NCBI RefSeq assembly: GCF_051388915.1
Contig: NZ_JBPKBH010000032.1
Span: forward strand, 1 to 64,000
DNA length: 64,000 bases
Origin: Yinghuangia sp051388915
GTDB lineage: Bacteria; Actinomycetota; Actinomycetes; Streptomycetales; Streptomycetaceae
Direction of reading: 5' to 3'
The notes beneath the pieces are model-generated. The model did not search any database, was not told the origin of the DNA, and worked only from the letters and a program-made list of their open reading frames with translations. Positions within the stretch are counted from its first letter, which is position 1, and each line of letters begins with the position of its first letter. Made by a program: the position numbers and the translations under genes. This document shows, one piece after another, positions 16,686-25,364 of the stretch.

Positions 16686-16747
16686 GGTGCCGGGTGCCGG
16701 GTGCCGGGTGCCGGGTGCCGGGGTGCCGAGGTGCCGAGGTGCCGTGG
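16686..16747. repeat. GTGCCGG tandem heptamer array
   Basis: About nine 7-8 bp units of GTGCCGG/GTGCCGAG run between the stop codons of the convergent histidine kinase and Ser/Thr kinase genes. It is probably neutral spacer expansion. Confidence 0.8.
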
Positions 16748-16754
16748 TCGGCCG

Positions 16755-19145
16755 TCAGCCGCCAGTGAGGTCGCCCGTCGTCATGTGCGGCGTGCACTTG
16801 GGGGGACGCGGCGGGAGCAGGCCCAGCGTGCCGAGGGTGGCGTCGTACGCCCGCTGCCAGTCGCCGTTGTCCACGTGCCGGTCCAACGCGTCGCACACGG
16901 CCTTCGCGAGGACGGTGTCGCCGCGGCTGAGGCCCACGCCGTACGGCTCCTCCGAGAAGGGGCTGCCGAGCACCCGCAGCTCCGCGGGATGCTTGGCGAC
17001 GAACCCGGCCAGGATCGTGTCGTCGGTGCTGACCCCGCGCACCTTCTTGTTCAGCAGTTCGTCGACGCACTCGGAGTACTTGCCGCGCTCCTCGATCCGC
17101 ATGGCCGGGAACTTCTGCCCGATCCGCGCGGCGGACGTCGACCCGCGCACCACGCAGATGGTGTCGTTCGCCAGGTCCTCGGGCCGCGCCGCCCCCGGGT
17201 CGTCCTGGCGGACCAGGAAGTCCTGCCCGGCCACGTAGTACGGGCCCGCGAACGACACGCGTTCCAGGCGCTCGGGATTGATGGTGTAGCTGGCGACGAT
17301 CAGGTCGACCTGGCCGCTCGATATTCGGTACTCGCGGCCCTGCGTCTCGACGTCCACGAAGCGGACCTTGCCCGCGAAGCCCAGGTCCTCGGCGATCATG
17401 CGGGCGATCTCGTCGTCGAACCCGGCGTACTGGCCGTCCGGGCCCTTCTGGCTCAGCCCTGGCTGGTCCGGCTTGACCCCGACGAGCATGTAGCCGCGCT
17501 TGAGCATCGCCTGGTACGTCGGCGACTGGTCGCGCAGCTTCGCCAGCGTGTCCTTGCGCTTGTCCTCGCCGCCGACCACCGCCGCCACCGTCACCGACAC
17601 GGCTATCAGGACCAGCGCCACCGCGACGGGCAGGCCGATCCGTGCCGCCTTGCGTTTCCAGAACGACCGGCCGGGCCCGCCGGGCTGTTCCTCCGTCGGC
17701 TCCACGGGGCCCGGGGCGTCCCCGGCCCATGTCGCGTCGACGGCGTCGCCGGGGCCGTGCGGGGCGAGGCCGGGAGCGGCGAGACCGTCCGCGCCGGGCG
17801 TACCCGCGTCGTCTGCCCCCGGGCCCGTCACACCCGCGTCGTGCGCGCCGGACACCGTGTGCGGGCCCGTGCCGCCCGGACCGTACGTCCCGGCTCCGGC
17901 TGCTCCCACGCCGACCGCGGCGCCCGCCGCCTCGGCCGCACCGCGCGGAGCCGTCCGGTGCGTCGCCGTGTGCCCGCTGCCGACACCGGTGCGGTACGCG
18001 CCCGAACTCGGCACGTCCGCGGATCCGCCGGGCTGCCGCCGGGTCGCCGGCGCCTCGCCTCCCCAGGTGGGCGCCAGGGCCTCCTGGATCACGCCGATCA
18101 GCGCCTCCTCGGCCTCCTTGGCGTCCATCCGCTCGACCGGGTCCTTGCGCAGCAGCCCCAGGACCACCGGCTCCAGCGGGCCCGCGTGGCGCATCGGAAG
18201 CGGGTCGTGGTTGACCACCGCGTCGACGACCTCGACGGGGGAGGAGCGGCTGAACGGCGGCCTGCCCTCGACCATCTCGTACAGGGTCGCGCCGAGCGAC
18301 CACAGGTCCGACGCGGGATCCAGCAGTGTGCCGCCGCTCATGCCGAGCGCGTCCTCGGAGCCGCGGAGGGTGGCGGGGTAGGCGTCGGTGGGGCTGTCGG
18401 CGGAGTCCGGGACGCGCAGGCCGCCCGGGGCGCCGGTCGTGGCCGTGGCGGCCGTCGAGTCGGCCGGGGCGCCTCGGCCGGTGTCGTCCCCCTCACCCCC
18501 GCGCGCCTGCTCGTCGGTGCGGCCCCGCGACGGCCCCGCGGCAGGCCTCGCCACCGCTCCGCCGCCCGCGAAGCGCTCGGCCCGTTCGGGGGCCAGGTAA
18601 CCCGGCGTGCCGAGGAGTTCGCCGATCTGCGTCACCTGCGGGGCGTCCACGAACGTCGCGATGCCGAAGTCGGTCAGTACCACCCGGCCGTCCAGGCCCA
18701 GCAGCACGTTCGCGGGCTTCACGTCGCGGTGCAGCACACCCTTGGCGTGCGCGGCGCGCAGGGCACGCAGGACGTCCAGCCCGATGCGCGCGGCCTCGGC
18801 GTAGTCGAGCCGCCCCTCACTGCGCACCGCCTCGGCGAGGGACCGCGAGATGACCAGCTCCATGACGATCCACGGGCGGCCGTCCTCCTCGAACACGTCG
18901 TGGACGGTCACCACGTTCTCGTGCCGGATGCGCGCCGCCGCGGTGGCCTCGCGCTTGCTGCGCTCCAACCACGAGCGCTGCGCGGTGTCGTCGAGCGAGG
19001 CGGGCAGCAGCAGTTCCTTGACGGCGACCTCGCGGCCCAGAGCGGTGTCGACGGCGAGCCATACCTCGCCCATGCCGCCGCGCCCGAGGCTCCTGCTCAG
19101 GCGGTACCGCTGGTTGAGCACACGGCCGACATCGCCCTCGGACAC
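16755..19145 (-). CDS. Ser/Thr protein kinase fused to an extracellular GluB-like glutamate-binding domain
   Basis: A receptor-like kinase of 796 residues from GTG 19145 (GGAGGAGGG just upstream). Residues about 1-270 are a Hanks-type kinase: Gly loop LGRGGMGEVW, Lys in VAVKELL, catalytic loop HRDVKPAN, DFG, and the APE-like APERAER. The kinase domain is interrupted by a roughly 95-residue low-complexity insert between the APE region and SDLWSLG. A Gly/Ala/Thr-rich linker, one membrane helix (IGLPVAVALVLIAVSVTVAAVV) and an outer family-3 solute-binding domain follow (GYMLVGVKPDQPGLSQKGPDGQYAGFDDEIARMI...AGPYYVAGQDFLV...STDDTILAGFVAKHP). The sensor matches the two GluB-like proteins nearby, so it very likely senses glutamate or a related ligand and signals to cytosolic targets. 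Confidence 0.92.
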   Translation of the reverse strand: MSEGDVGRVLNQRYRLSRSLGRGGMGEVWLAVDTALGREVAVKELLLPASLDDTAQRSWLERSKREATAAARIRHENVVTVHDVFEEDGRPWIVMELVISRSLAEAVRSEGRLDYAEAARIGLDVLRALRAAHAKGVLHRDVKPANVLLGLDGRVVLTDFGIATFVDAPQVTQIGELLGTPGYLAPERAERFAGGGAVARPAAGPSRGRTDEQARGGEGDDTGRGAPADSTAATATTGAPGGLRVPDSADSPTDAYPATLRGSEDALGMSGGTLLDPASDLWSLGATLYEMVEGRPPFSRSSPVEVVDAVVNHDPLPMRHAGPLEPVVLGLLRKDPVERMDAKEAEEALIGVIQEALAPTWGGEAPATRRQPGGSADVPSSGAYRTGVGSGHTATHRTAPRGAAEAAGAAVGVGAAGAGTYGPGGTGPHTVSGAHDAGVTGPGADDAGTPGADGLAAPGLAPHGPGDAVDATWAGDAPGPVEPTEEQPGGPGRSFWKRKAARIGLPVAVALVLIAVSVTVAAVVGGEDKRKDTLAKLRDQSPTYQAMLKRGYMLVGVKPDQPGLSQKGPDGQYAGFDDEIARMIAEDLGFAGKVRFVDVETQGREYRISSGQVDLIVASYTINPERLERVSFAGPYYVAGQDFLVRQDDPGAARPEDLANDTICVVRGSTSAARIGQKFPAMRIEERGKYSECVDELLNKKVRGVSTDDTILAGFVAKHPAELRVLGSPFSEEPYGVGLSRGDTVLAKAVCDALDRHVDNGDWQRAYDATLGTLGLLPPRPPKCTPHMTTGDLTGG

Positions 19146-19255
19146 TGCGGTACGCCCTCCTCCCAGGTGCTCCACGTCCTTCTGACAGGGCGTCAGAGTT
19201 TAGGAGGTCCACCCAATACGCGGGGTCTGGCCCCAGCATGTTGCATTCAGCGGTC

Positions 19256-19275
19256 TACGCGCGACGTCGCGCGTA
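19256..19275. promoter_or_regulatory. 20-bp perfect palindrome between the TAXI gene and the kinase gene
   Basis: The ten bases TACGCGCGAC are followed at once by their exact complement inverted, with no loop, which favours a protein-binding site over an RNA hairpin. It abuts the stop codon (19276-19278) of the TAXI-type binding-protein gene and lies about 110 nt upstream of the kinase start. Confidence 0.5.
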
Positions 19276-20325
19276 TCACGGTTTCGCCGATCTGTACCAG
19301 AGTCGGGCACCTTCGTGCAGCCTCAGCGGAGGAAATGTGAAGATCGCCGTACCCGGGTCGACGAGCTGCGCGGCGTGCACGACGGCCCCGATCGCCTGGC
19401 GACTGGTGAGGACCGTCCCGGTCACCCGTCTGATCAGTTCGGGGTCGGCATCCGCCCGGGTCACCATCAGGTTCGGCACGGCGACGGTCGCGACTCCGCC
19501 GACATTGCGGTACGCGTCGCCCGGGATGACCGCCTCGCGGTACACCTGCGGCTCCGCGATGTCGGGCTGGTTCTGGAGCGCCTGCGCGACGCCGTCCAGC
19601 TTGACGAACTGGATCTCGAACCCGGCCCCGTCCGGCGGCGGGTTCACGATGTCGCTCACCGCCTTGGTGGGCAGGCCGCCGGACCAGAAGAAAGCGTCCA
19701 GTTCGCCGTTCACCAGCTTGGCCGCGGCCGCCCCGAGCCCGTCATCCTGCGCGTCCAGGTGGGTTTCCGGGTTCATGCCCACGGTCTTGAGGATGCGCCG
19801 GGTCAGGAGCTGTACGCCGGACCGCGGCGGGCCGATGCCCACCCGCAGGCGGGTCCCGTCGGGAGCGGGGCGCAGGTCCGCGAGCGACTTGATCCTGCTG
19901 CCCTTCGGGACCACGAGCTGCACGAAGTCGTCGTACAGGCGTGCGATCGCGCGCAGTTGCTCTTTCTGCTCCGGCGGCAGCGCGGCGACCGCGTCGGCCG
20001 TCGCGATGCCGAGCGTGGCGTCGCCCCGCAGCACCCGGTCGAGGTTGTCCGGGGATCCCTGGCTGGTCATCAGGGTGACGTCGGTGCGGAGGTCGGCGGC
20101 GAGGCGCGGTTCCAGGAGCTTGCCGTACTGGTGGTAGACGCCGTCGCCGACACCCGTCGTGATGGTCAGCGGACCGCCGCGGTAGGGCACGCTGTCGTCC
20201 GAGCTGATCCACAGTCCGGCCGCGAACAGGGCGAGGGCGACGCCGAGCACGCTCGCGACGAGCGTGCGCGAACGGCGCACCGGCTTCACGGCGCTCCGGG
20301 CGCGAGCCAGTCGGCCTTGCCTCAT
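19276..20325 (-). CDS. TAXI-family TRAP-type solute-binding protein
   Basis: A 349-residue protein. A basic N-terminus and a single hydrophobic segment (TLVASVLGVALALFAAGLWI) anchor it to the membrane. The body fits the TAXI family: LTITTGVGDGVYHQYGKLLEPRLA, MTSQGSPDNLDRVLRGDATLGIATADAVAA, LRVGIGPPRSGVQLLTRRIL and a region with LVNGELDAFFWSGGLPT. TAXI proteins bind small acids, often glutamate or 2-oxoacids, and usually work with a fused TRAP permease, which is absent here. It precedes the kinase gene on the same strand by 130 nt, so it may feed ligand information to that receptor. Confidence 0.87.
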   Translation of the reverse strand: MRQGRLARARSAVKPVRRSRTLVASVLGVALALFAAGLWISSDDSVPYRGGPLTITTGVGDGVYHQYGKLLEPRLAADLRTDVTLMTSQGSPDNLDRVLRGDATLGIATADAVAALPPEQKEQLRAIARLYDDFVQLVVPKGSRIKSLADLRPAPDGTRLRVGIGPPRSGVQLLTRRILKTVGMNPETHLDAQDDGLGAAAAKLVNGELDAFFWSGGLPTKAVSDIVNPPPDGAGFEIQFVKLDGVAQALQNQPDIAEPQVYREAVIPGDAYRNVGGVATVAVPNLMVTRADADPELIRRVTGTVLTSRQAIGAVVHAAQLVDPGTAIFTFPPLRLHEGARLWYRSAKP

Positions 20326-20402
20326 ATGGGGTTCCTGTCCCTGCTGCTGTCCGTTACCGGGGTCCTGGGCGGCCCGGGGACCGCGTAACCTTGATTCTCG
20401 AT

Positions 20403-21884
20403 ATGAGCGCGCGATCCTACGAGGTGCGCACCTACGGGTGCCAGATGAACGTCCACGACTCCGAGCGGCTGTCCGGCCTGCTGGAGGACGCGGGCTACGT
20501 CCGCGCGGTCGCGGGCGAGGAGGCCGACGTCGTCGTCTTCAACACCTGCGCGGTGCGGGAGAACGCCGACAACAGGCTCTACGGCAATCTCGGCCACCTG
20601 GCGCCGAAGAAGGCCAAGCGTCCCGGCATGCAGATCGCCGTAGGCGGCTGCCTCGCCCAGAAGGACCGCGACACCATTGTGGCCAAGGCCCCGTGGGTGG
20701 ACGTGGTGTTCGGCACCCACAACATCGGGTCCCTGCCGGTCCTGCTGGAGCGTGCCCGCGTCCAGGAGGAGGCCCAGGTCGAGATCCTGGAGTCGCTGGA
20801 CGTCTTCCCGTCCACCCTCCCCACGCGCCGCGAATCGGCCTACGCCGCCTGGGTGTCCATCTCGGTGGGCTGTAACAACACCTGCACGTTCTGCATCGTC
20901 CCGGCGCTCCGCGGCAAGGAGAAGGACCGGCGGCCGGGCGACGTGCTCGCCGAGATCGAGGCGCTGGTCGCCGAGGGCGTGATCGAGGTCACGCTGCTCG
21001 GCCAGAACGTCAACGCGTATGGCTCGGACATGGGCGACCGCGAGGCCTTCTCGAAGCTCCTGCGTGCCTGTGGCGAGATCGACGGCCTGGAGCGCGTGCG
21101 CTTCACCTCGCCGCACCCGCGCGACTTCACCGACGACGTGATCGCGGCGATGGCCGAGACGCCGAACGTCATGCACCAACTGCACATGCCCCTCCAGTCC
21201 GGCTCGGACGACGTATTGCGCACGATGCGGCGCTCGTACCGCCAGGACCGCTACCTCGGCATCATCGACCGCGTGCGCGCCGCGATGCCGGACGCGGCGA
21301 TCTCGACGGACATCATCGTCGGCTTCCCCGGCGAGACCGACGCCGACTTCGAGCAGACTCTGCACGTCGTCCGCGAGGCGCGCTTCGCGAACGCCTTCAC
21401 GTTCCAGTACTCCAAGCGCCCCGGGACCCCGGCCGCCACGATGGACGGCCAGATCCCCAAGGCCGTCGTGCAGGAGCGCTACGAGCGCCTGGTCGCGCTC
21501 CAGGACGAGATCTCCTGGGCGGAGAACAAGAGGCAGGTCGGCCGCACCCTCGACGTCCTCGTCGCCGAGGGCGAGGGGCGCAAGGACGAGGCCACCGCCC
21601 GGCTCTCCGGCCGCGCCCCCGACAACCGCCTCGTGCACTTCCAGCGCCCCGACGAGGAGGTGCGCCCCGGCGACGTCGTCACGGTCGAGGTCACCTACGC
21701 CGCCCCCCACCACCTGCTCGCCGAGGGTCCGACGCACGCCGTCCGCCGCACCCGGGCCGGGGACGCCTGGGCCAAGCGCAGCGCAGCCCCCGCGGCCGCC
21801 CCCGGCGTCCTGCTCGGCCTCCCCACCGTGGGCCCGCCCCCTGCGGCGCCCGCCGCGGAGTCGAGCCCCTGCCGCACCAACTGA
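20403..21884 (+). CDS. miaB: tRNA-2-methylthio-N6-dimethylallyladenosine synthase MiaB
   Basis: A radical-SAM methylthiotransferase of 493 residues that converts i6A37 to ms2i6A37 in tRNAs reading UNN codons, acting after MiaA, which lies 3.8 kb downstream. The N-terminal UPF0004 domain has TYGCQMNVHDSE and two further Cys for the auxiliary cluster; the radical SAM motif is CNNTCTFCIVP; a C-terminal TRAM domain binds tRNA. About 45 residues of Ala/Pro-rich tail extend past the usual end. No good SD precedes ATG 20403; a TAACCT hexamer at 20386-20391 suggests a very short leader. Confidence 0.95.
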   Translation: MSARSYEVRTYGCQMNVHDSERLSGLLEDAGYVRAVAGEEADVVVFNTCAVRENADNRLYGNLGHLAPKKAKRPGMQIAVGGCLAQKDRDTIVAKAPWVDVVFGTHNIGSLPVLLERARVQEEAQVEILESLDVFPSTLPTRRESAYAAWVSISVGCNNTCTFCIVPALRGKEKDRRPGDVLAEIEALVAEGVIEVTLLGQNVNAYGSDMGDREAFSKLLRACGEIDGLERVRFTSPHPRDFTDDVIAAMAETPNVMHQLHMPLQSGSDDVLRTMRRSYRQDRYLGIIDRVRAAMPDAAISTDIIVGFPGETDADFEQTLHVVREARFANAFTFQYSKRPGTPAATMDGQIPKAVVQERYERLVALQDEISWAENKRQVGRTLDVLVAEGEGRKDEATARLSGRAPDNRLVHFQRPDEEVRPGDVVTVEVTYAAPHHLLAEGPTHAVRRTRAGDAWAKRSAAPAAAPGVLLGLPTVGPPPAAPAAESSPCRTN

Positions 21885-21897
21885 GGCAGCACGCGCG

Positions 21898-22488
21898 TCA
21901 GGTGCGGCGGTTCCAGGCGGTCATGACCTGGTGGCCGTGCTCGAAGCCGAGGTCGGAGACGCCCGCGGTGGCGAGCGCGAACAGGCGCCCGTCCGCCGGG
22001 GGCAGTCCCAGCCAGCGCGCGGTCAGGATGCGGAGGACGTGTCCGTGCGCGACCAGGGCGACGTCGTCCCCGCCGTCGAGGACGGGGCGCACGCGCTCCA
22101 GGACGCGGTCGACGCGCGCGCCGACGTCCGACACCTGCTCGCCGGGGTGGTCCGCGTCGCCCGGGACGACGCCGTCGCGCCAGAGGTACCAGCCGGGGAC
22201 GGTCTCGCGGATCTGAGCCGACGTCAGGCCCTCGTAGCCGCCGTAGTCCCACTCCATCAGGTCCGGTTGGAGGCCGGTGTCCGGCAGCCCGGCGAGGGCG
22301 GCCGTCTCGCGGGCCCGCAGCAGCGGGCTCACGAGGACCAGCGCGAAGTCGCGGTCGGCGACGAGCTTCCCCGCCGCGCGCGCCTGCTCCTCGCCGACGG
22401 GGGTGAGCGGGATGTCGGTGCGGCCGGTGTGCCGGCGGTCCCGGCTCCACTCCGTCTCGCCGTGCCTGATGATGGTGAGCTGCGCCAT
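21898..22488 (-). CDS. Histidine phosphatase (phosphoglycerate mutase-like)
   Basis: A 196-residue acid phosphatase-like protein of the branch with the RHGE motif. IIRHGETEWSRDRRHTGRTDIPLTPVGEEQA holds the phospho-accepting His and Arg; LVSPLLRARETA supplies the second Arg; Glu in MEWDYGGYEG and the His in VAHGHVLR complete the active site. Such enzymes dephosphorylate small sugars or nucleotides in the cytoplasm. The substrate is not predictable. Its 3' end meets the miaB end within 13 nt. Confidence 0.92.
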   Translation of the reverse strand: MAQLTIIRHGETEWSRDRRHTGRTDIPLTPVGEEQARAAGKLVADRDFALVLVSPLLRARETAALAGLPDTGLQPDLMEWDYGGYEGLTSAQIRETVPGWYLWRDGVVPGDADHPGEQVSDVGARVDRVLERVRPVLDGGDDVALVAHGHVLRILTARWLGLPPADGRLFALATAGVSDLGFEHGHQVMTAWNRRT

Positions 22489-22510
22489 GAGCCCATGAGA
22501 ACACGCCCGG

Positions 22511-22516
22511 TAGTCT
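22511..22516 (+). promoter_or_regulatory. -10 hexamer of a probable leaderless transcript (LigB-like gene)
   Basis: TAGTCT begins 12 nt before the GTG at 22523. A transcript starting 6-7 nt after the hexamer would begin at or next to the start codon, and there is no SD. Confidence 0.55.
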
Positions 22517-22522
22517 CGTGCC

Positions 22523-23239
22523 GTGCTCGTTGCCGCTGCCGTGTGTCCTCATCCGCCGTTGCTCGTACCCGACCTGGCCGCAGGTGCGGCGGGCGAGTTG
22601 GAGGCCTTGCGCGCCGCGTGCGACGCCGCCGTCGCGGCACTCGTCGCCGCCCGCCCCGACCGCATCGTGGTGGTCGGCACCGGCCCTGAGTCCGTCGACT
22701 TCGCCCGCGGCGGCGTGGGGACGTTCGCCCCCCACGGCGTCAACCTCTCGGTGCGCCTGGGTGCCGGGGGCTCCGGCGACATCGAGGAGCGCCTGCCGCT
22801 GTCCCTGGCCCTGGGCGCGTGGCTCCTGGGCCGCACACGCGTCGACGCCCCGGTGTCCGGCCTCGCGGTCGCGTCGGACGCCGACGCCGCCGACTGCCTG
22901 GCCTCAGGCGCGGCCCTCGTCACGGGCGACGAGCGCACCGCGCTCCTCGTCATGGGCGACGGCAGCGCCTGCCGCACCGAGAAGGCCCCGGGCTACCTGG
23001 ACGAACGCGCCGAGCCCTACGACGCCGCCGTCGCACTCGCGCTGGCGGGCGCGGACGTGCCGGCCCTGGCCGCGCTCGACCCCGAGCTGTCCGACGAACT
23101 GTGGGTCGCGGGCCGCGCCGCCTGGCAGGTACTCGCGGGCGCCGCGGACGGCGCGGGGCTGACCGGCCGGCTGACGTACGACGACGCGCCTTATGGCGTG
23201 GGGTATTTCGTGGCCGTGTGGGGGAGCGGCGCGGCCTGA
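22523..23239 (+). CDS. Class III extradiol dioxygenase (LigB)-like protein
   Basis: A 238-residue protein resembling the B subunit of class III extradiol ring-cleavage dioxygenases. The N-terminus VAAAVCPHPPLLVPDLAAG keeps the metal-binding HPP motif of the fold. It lies between miaB and miaA, a linkage common in streptomycetes. The remaining body is divergent and does not show a full set of ligands, so ring cleavage is not assured. It starts at GTG 22523, apparently leaderless, and ends before a strong hairpin. Confidence 0.8.
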   Translation: MLVAAAVCPHPPLLVPDLAAGAAGELEALRAACDAAVAALVAARPDRIVVVGTGPESVDFARGGVGTFAPHGVNLSVRLGAGGSGDIEERLPLSLALGAWLLGRTRVDAPVSGLAVASDADAADCLASGAALVTGDERTALLVMGDGSACRTEKAPGYLDERAEPYDAAVALALAGADVPALAALDPELSDELWVAGRAAWQVLAGAADGAGLTGRLTYDDAPYGVGYFVAVWGSGAA

Positions 23240-23434
23240 GCAGCGGAGTTCACCTGCTGCCGTCTGAGCGGCAGGGCCCTGGAGGGCAGTCTCAGAGACG
23301 CGGCCTGAGAAGGGTGAGCAGTGAGGCGCAGCGTGGGCGGGCGCGGGGCGAGAGGCGCTGCCCGACAACGGGCGCGCCGAGAGGCGTGAACCGCGAGGCA
23401 GCCTGACCGTCCGCCCGTACTGTCCGCACAGCGC

Positions 23435-23468
23435 CTACGGCCACGGGAGCGTTGTCCCGTGGCCGTAG
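23435..23468. terminator. Bidirectional terminator
   Basis: A perfect 14-bp stem CTACGGCCACGGGA/TCCCGTGGCCGTAG with a 6-nt loop lies between the LigB-like gene (plus) and the antitoxin-like gene (minus). The rest of the 290-nt spacer (23240-23529) shows no gene. Confidence 0.88.
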
Positions 23469-23529
23469 ACGCTGCGGACCTGTGCCTTGCGGTGTGCGGT
23501 TGTCTCGGGCCCGCGCCCGGAGGTGTGGG

Positions 23530-24099
23530 TCAGGCGGGCGGATTCTGCTCCGGCGGTGCCTCGCCCGTCGGCGGGGCTTCCTCGGGGGCCGCCTCGGGAG
23601 CGGCTTCCGGGGCCGCCTCCGGTGTCGCGGGAGGAGCCGCCTCGTCCTGGGTGCCCAGTGCGCCCTTGGCCTGCTCGGCGGCGCTGTCGATCTTGTCGCC
23701 GTGCTTGCCGCCGGTCTTCTCGTCGATCATGTCGGCCGCCTTGTCGACGCCCTGGTTGACTTTGTCGCCGTGCGGGGCCAGCTTCTCCTTGATGGTGTCC
23801 AAGAGACCCATGTCCTGCTCTCCTTCGGACTCCCGACCCGAGCCGGAAGGCTTCGGGACTGTGGCGAGCGTCGCGGTGGGACCACCGCCCGCGGCCTCCG
23901 GGCCGGCGTCCGCGGCGCTGTTGCCACCGCAGCACGGTCCGGAATCCTGGGCGGGGACGCAACACTCGGTCGCGGGCCGCTCCTCGACGAGGGTTCCGAC
24001 GCTTCCCGCCTGCGCCGACTCCGACGAGCCGGGCTCCTGAGCGGTCGCTTCCGCGGAATCTTCCGTGGAACTGCGCCTAAACCAGTCGAAAACGCCCAT
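23530..24099 (-). CDS. MT0933-type antitoxin-domain protein with two possible starts
   Basis: From ATG 24099 the frame encodes 189 residues; from ATG 23811 it encodes 93. Both starts have good SDs (AAGGAGC and AAGGAGAG). The short form begins MGLLDTIKEKLAPHGDKVNQGVDKAADMIDEKTGGKHGDKID, a helical domain resembling the MT0933-like antitoxin family, followed by a tail of (EAAPEAAP)-type repeats. The long form adds MGVFDWFRR, an amphipathic start, and a middle with two Cys pairs (ECCVPAQDSGPCCGG) that could bind metal. No partner toxin gene is adjacent. The frame may make two isoforms, or be a fusion of two small genes. It lies opposite miaA. Confidence 0.7.
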   Translation of the reverse strand: MGVFDWFRRSSTEDSAEATAQEPGSSESAQAGSVGTLVEERPATECCVPAQDSGPCCGGNSAADAGPEAAGGGPTATLATVPKPSGSGRESEGEQDMGLLDTIKEKLAPHGDKVNQGVDKAADMIDEKTGGKHGDKIDSAAEQAKGALGTQDEAAPPATPEAAPEAAPEAAPEEAPPTGEAPPEQNPPA

Positions 24100-24236
24100 A
24101 ACTTGCTCCTTGACCCTACGTCGGACGTGGCGGATGTGCATGTCGTGCCGCAGGACAACGAGGCCGGGGCCGGGGCGGTTATGTGAACGCGCCGGGGCGT
24201 ACCGCATCGGGTGACGGTCCGTAGCCGCTGTTCCGG

Positions 24237-24242
24237 CAGACT
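24237..24242 (+). promoter_or_regulatory. -10 hexamer of a probable leaderless miaA transcript
   Basis: CAGACT (consensus-like TAGACT) begins 12 nt before the miaA GTG at 24249; no SD is present. Confidence 0.5.
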
Positions 24243-24248
24243 TGACCC

Positions 24249-25352
24249 GTGAGTTCGCGATCTCTCCCCGATGCGGCCCCTGCCCCCGGCCGCCCGCGTG
24301 TCGTGGCCGTGGTCGGCCCGACCGCCGCAGGCAAGTCCGATCTCGGCGTCGCCCTGGCCCAGGCGCTGGGCGGCGACGTCGTCAACACCGACTCGATGCA
24401 GCTCTACCGGGGCATGGACATCGGCACCGCCAAGCTGACGCTCGCCGAGCGGCGCGGCGTGCCGCACCACCTGCTGGACGTGTGGGACGTGCGGCGCACC
24501 GCCAGCGTCGCCGAGTACCAGCAGGACGCGCGGGCGGTCGTGGACCAGTTGCTCGTTACCGGCCGCACGCCGGTGCTGGTGGGCGGCTCCGGGCTGTACG
24601 TCCGGGCGGTCGTGGACGACCTGGAGTTCCCCGGCACCGACCCCGAGGTGCGCGCCCGGCTGGAACGCGAGCTGGACGCGGACGGGACCGGCCCGCTGCA
24701 CGCGCGCCTCGCGGACCTCGACCCGGCCGCCGCCGCCGCGATCCTGCCCGGCAACGGGCGCCGCATCGTGCGCGCGCTGGAGGTCATCGAGATCACCGGC
24801 AGGCCGTTCACCGCGACGCTGCCCGGGCCGGTGCCGGTGTACGACTGCGTGCAGATCGGCGTCGACGTGCCGCGGCCGGTGCTGGACGAGCGGATCGACG
24901 CCCGCGTCGAGCGCATGTGGCGCGACGGGCTCGTGGACGAGGTGCGGGGGCTGGAACAGCAGGGCCTCCGGGACGGGCTGACCGCGTCGCGGGCGCTCGG
25001 GTACGCACAGGTGCTGCGGCAGCTCACCGGCGAGATGAGCGAGGCCGAGGCCAAGGAGGACACCGCCCGGTCGACGCGCCGCTTCGCGCGGCGGCAGGAC
25101 ACGTGGTTCCGGCGCGACCGGCGGGTGCGGTGGCTGGCGTACGACCGGCCCGACCTCGTGGCGGAGTCGCTCCGGCAGATCGCCTTCGGCGCGGCGGGGG
25201 AAGCGGACGGCGCGGGCGGCGACGGGAGCGGCGGGAGCGGCGGGGGAGAGGGCGGCGGCAAAGGGAGCGGCGGCGCGGGCGGCGGCCGTGCGACCGGCCC
25301 GGCGAGCAGCCTCGGCAGCGGCGTGAACGGCGGGATCGCCGACGACGTGTAG
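24249..25352 (+). CDS. miaA: tRNA dimethylallyltransferase MiaA
   Basis: Transfers dimethylallyl from DMAPP to N6 of A37 in tRNAs reading UNN codons. VVGPTAAGKSDLGVALA is the P-loop, NTDSMQLYRGMDIGTAK the DSxQxYR motif, GVPHHLLDVW and GGSGLYVRA further family blocks, and ALGYAQV lies in the C-terminal part. At 367 residues it is longer than usual because of a Gly-rich tail of about 55 residues after IAFGAAGEA. It supplies the substrate for MiaB. The GTG start seems leaderless. The downstream 560 nt are repeats. Confidence 0.95.
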   Translation: MSSRSLPDAAPAPGRPRVVAVVGPTAAGKSDLGVALAQALGGDVVNTDSMQLYRGMDIGTAKLTLAERRGVPHHLLDVWDVRRTASVAEYQQDARAVVDQLLVTGRTPVLVGGSGLYVRAVVDDLEFPGTDPEVRARLERELDADGTGPLHARLADLDPAAAAAILPGNGRRIVRALEVIEITGRPFTATLPGPVPVYDCVQIGVDVPRPVLDERIDARVERMWRDGLVDEVRGLEQQGLRDGLTASRALGYAQVLRQLTGEMSEAEAKEDTARSTRRFARRQDTWFRRDRRVRWLAYDRPDLVAESLRQIAFGAAGEADGAGGDGSGGSGGGEGGGKGSGGAGGGRATGPASSLGSGVNGGIADDV

Positions 25353-25364
25353 CTGTCCGGCCAG

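Noticed and set aside
15180..19340. Plus-strand open frame of 1386 codons
   Set aside because: It runs antisense to the kinase gene and out of frame through the histidine kinase gene; composition is Arg/Ala/Gly/Pro-rich, as expected for a shadow frame in high-GC DNA.
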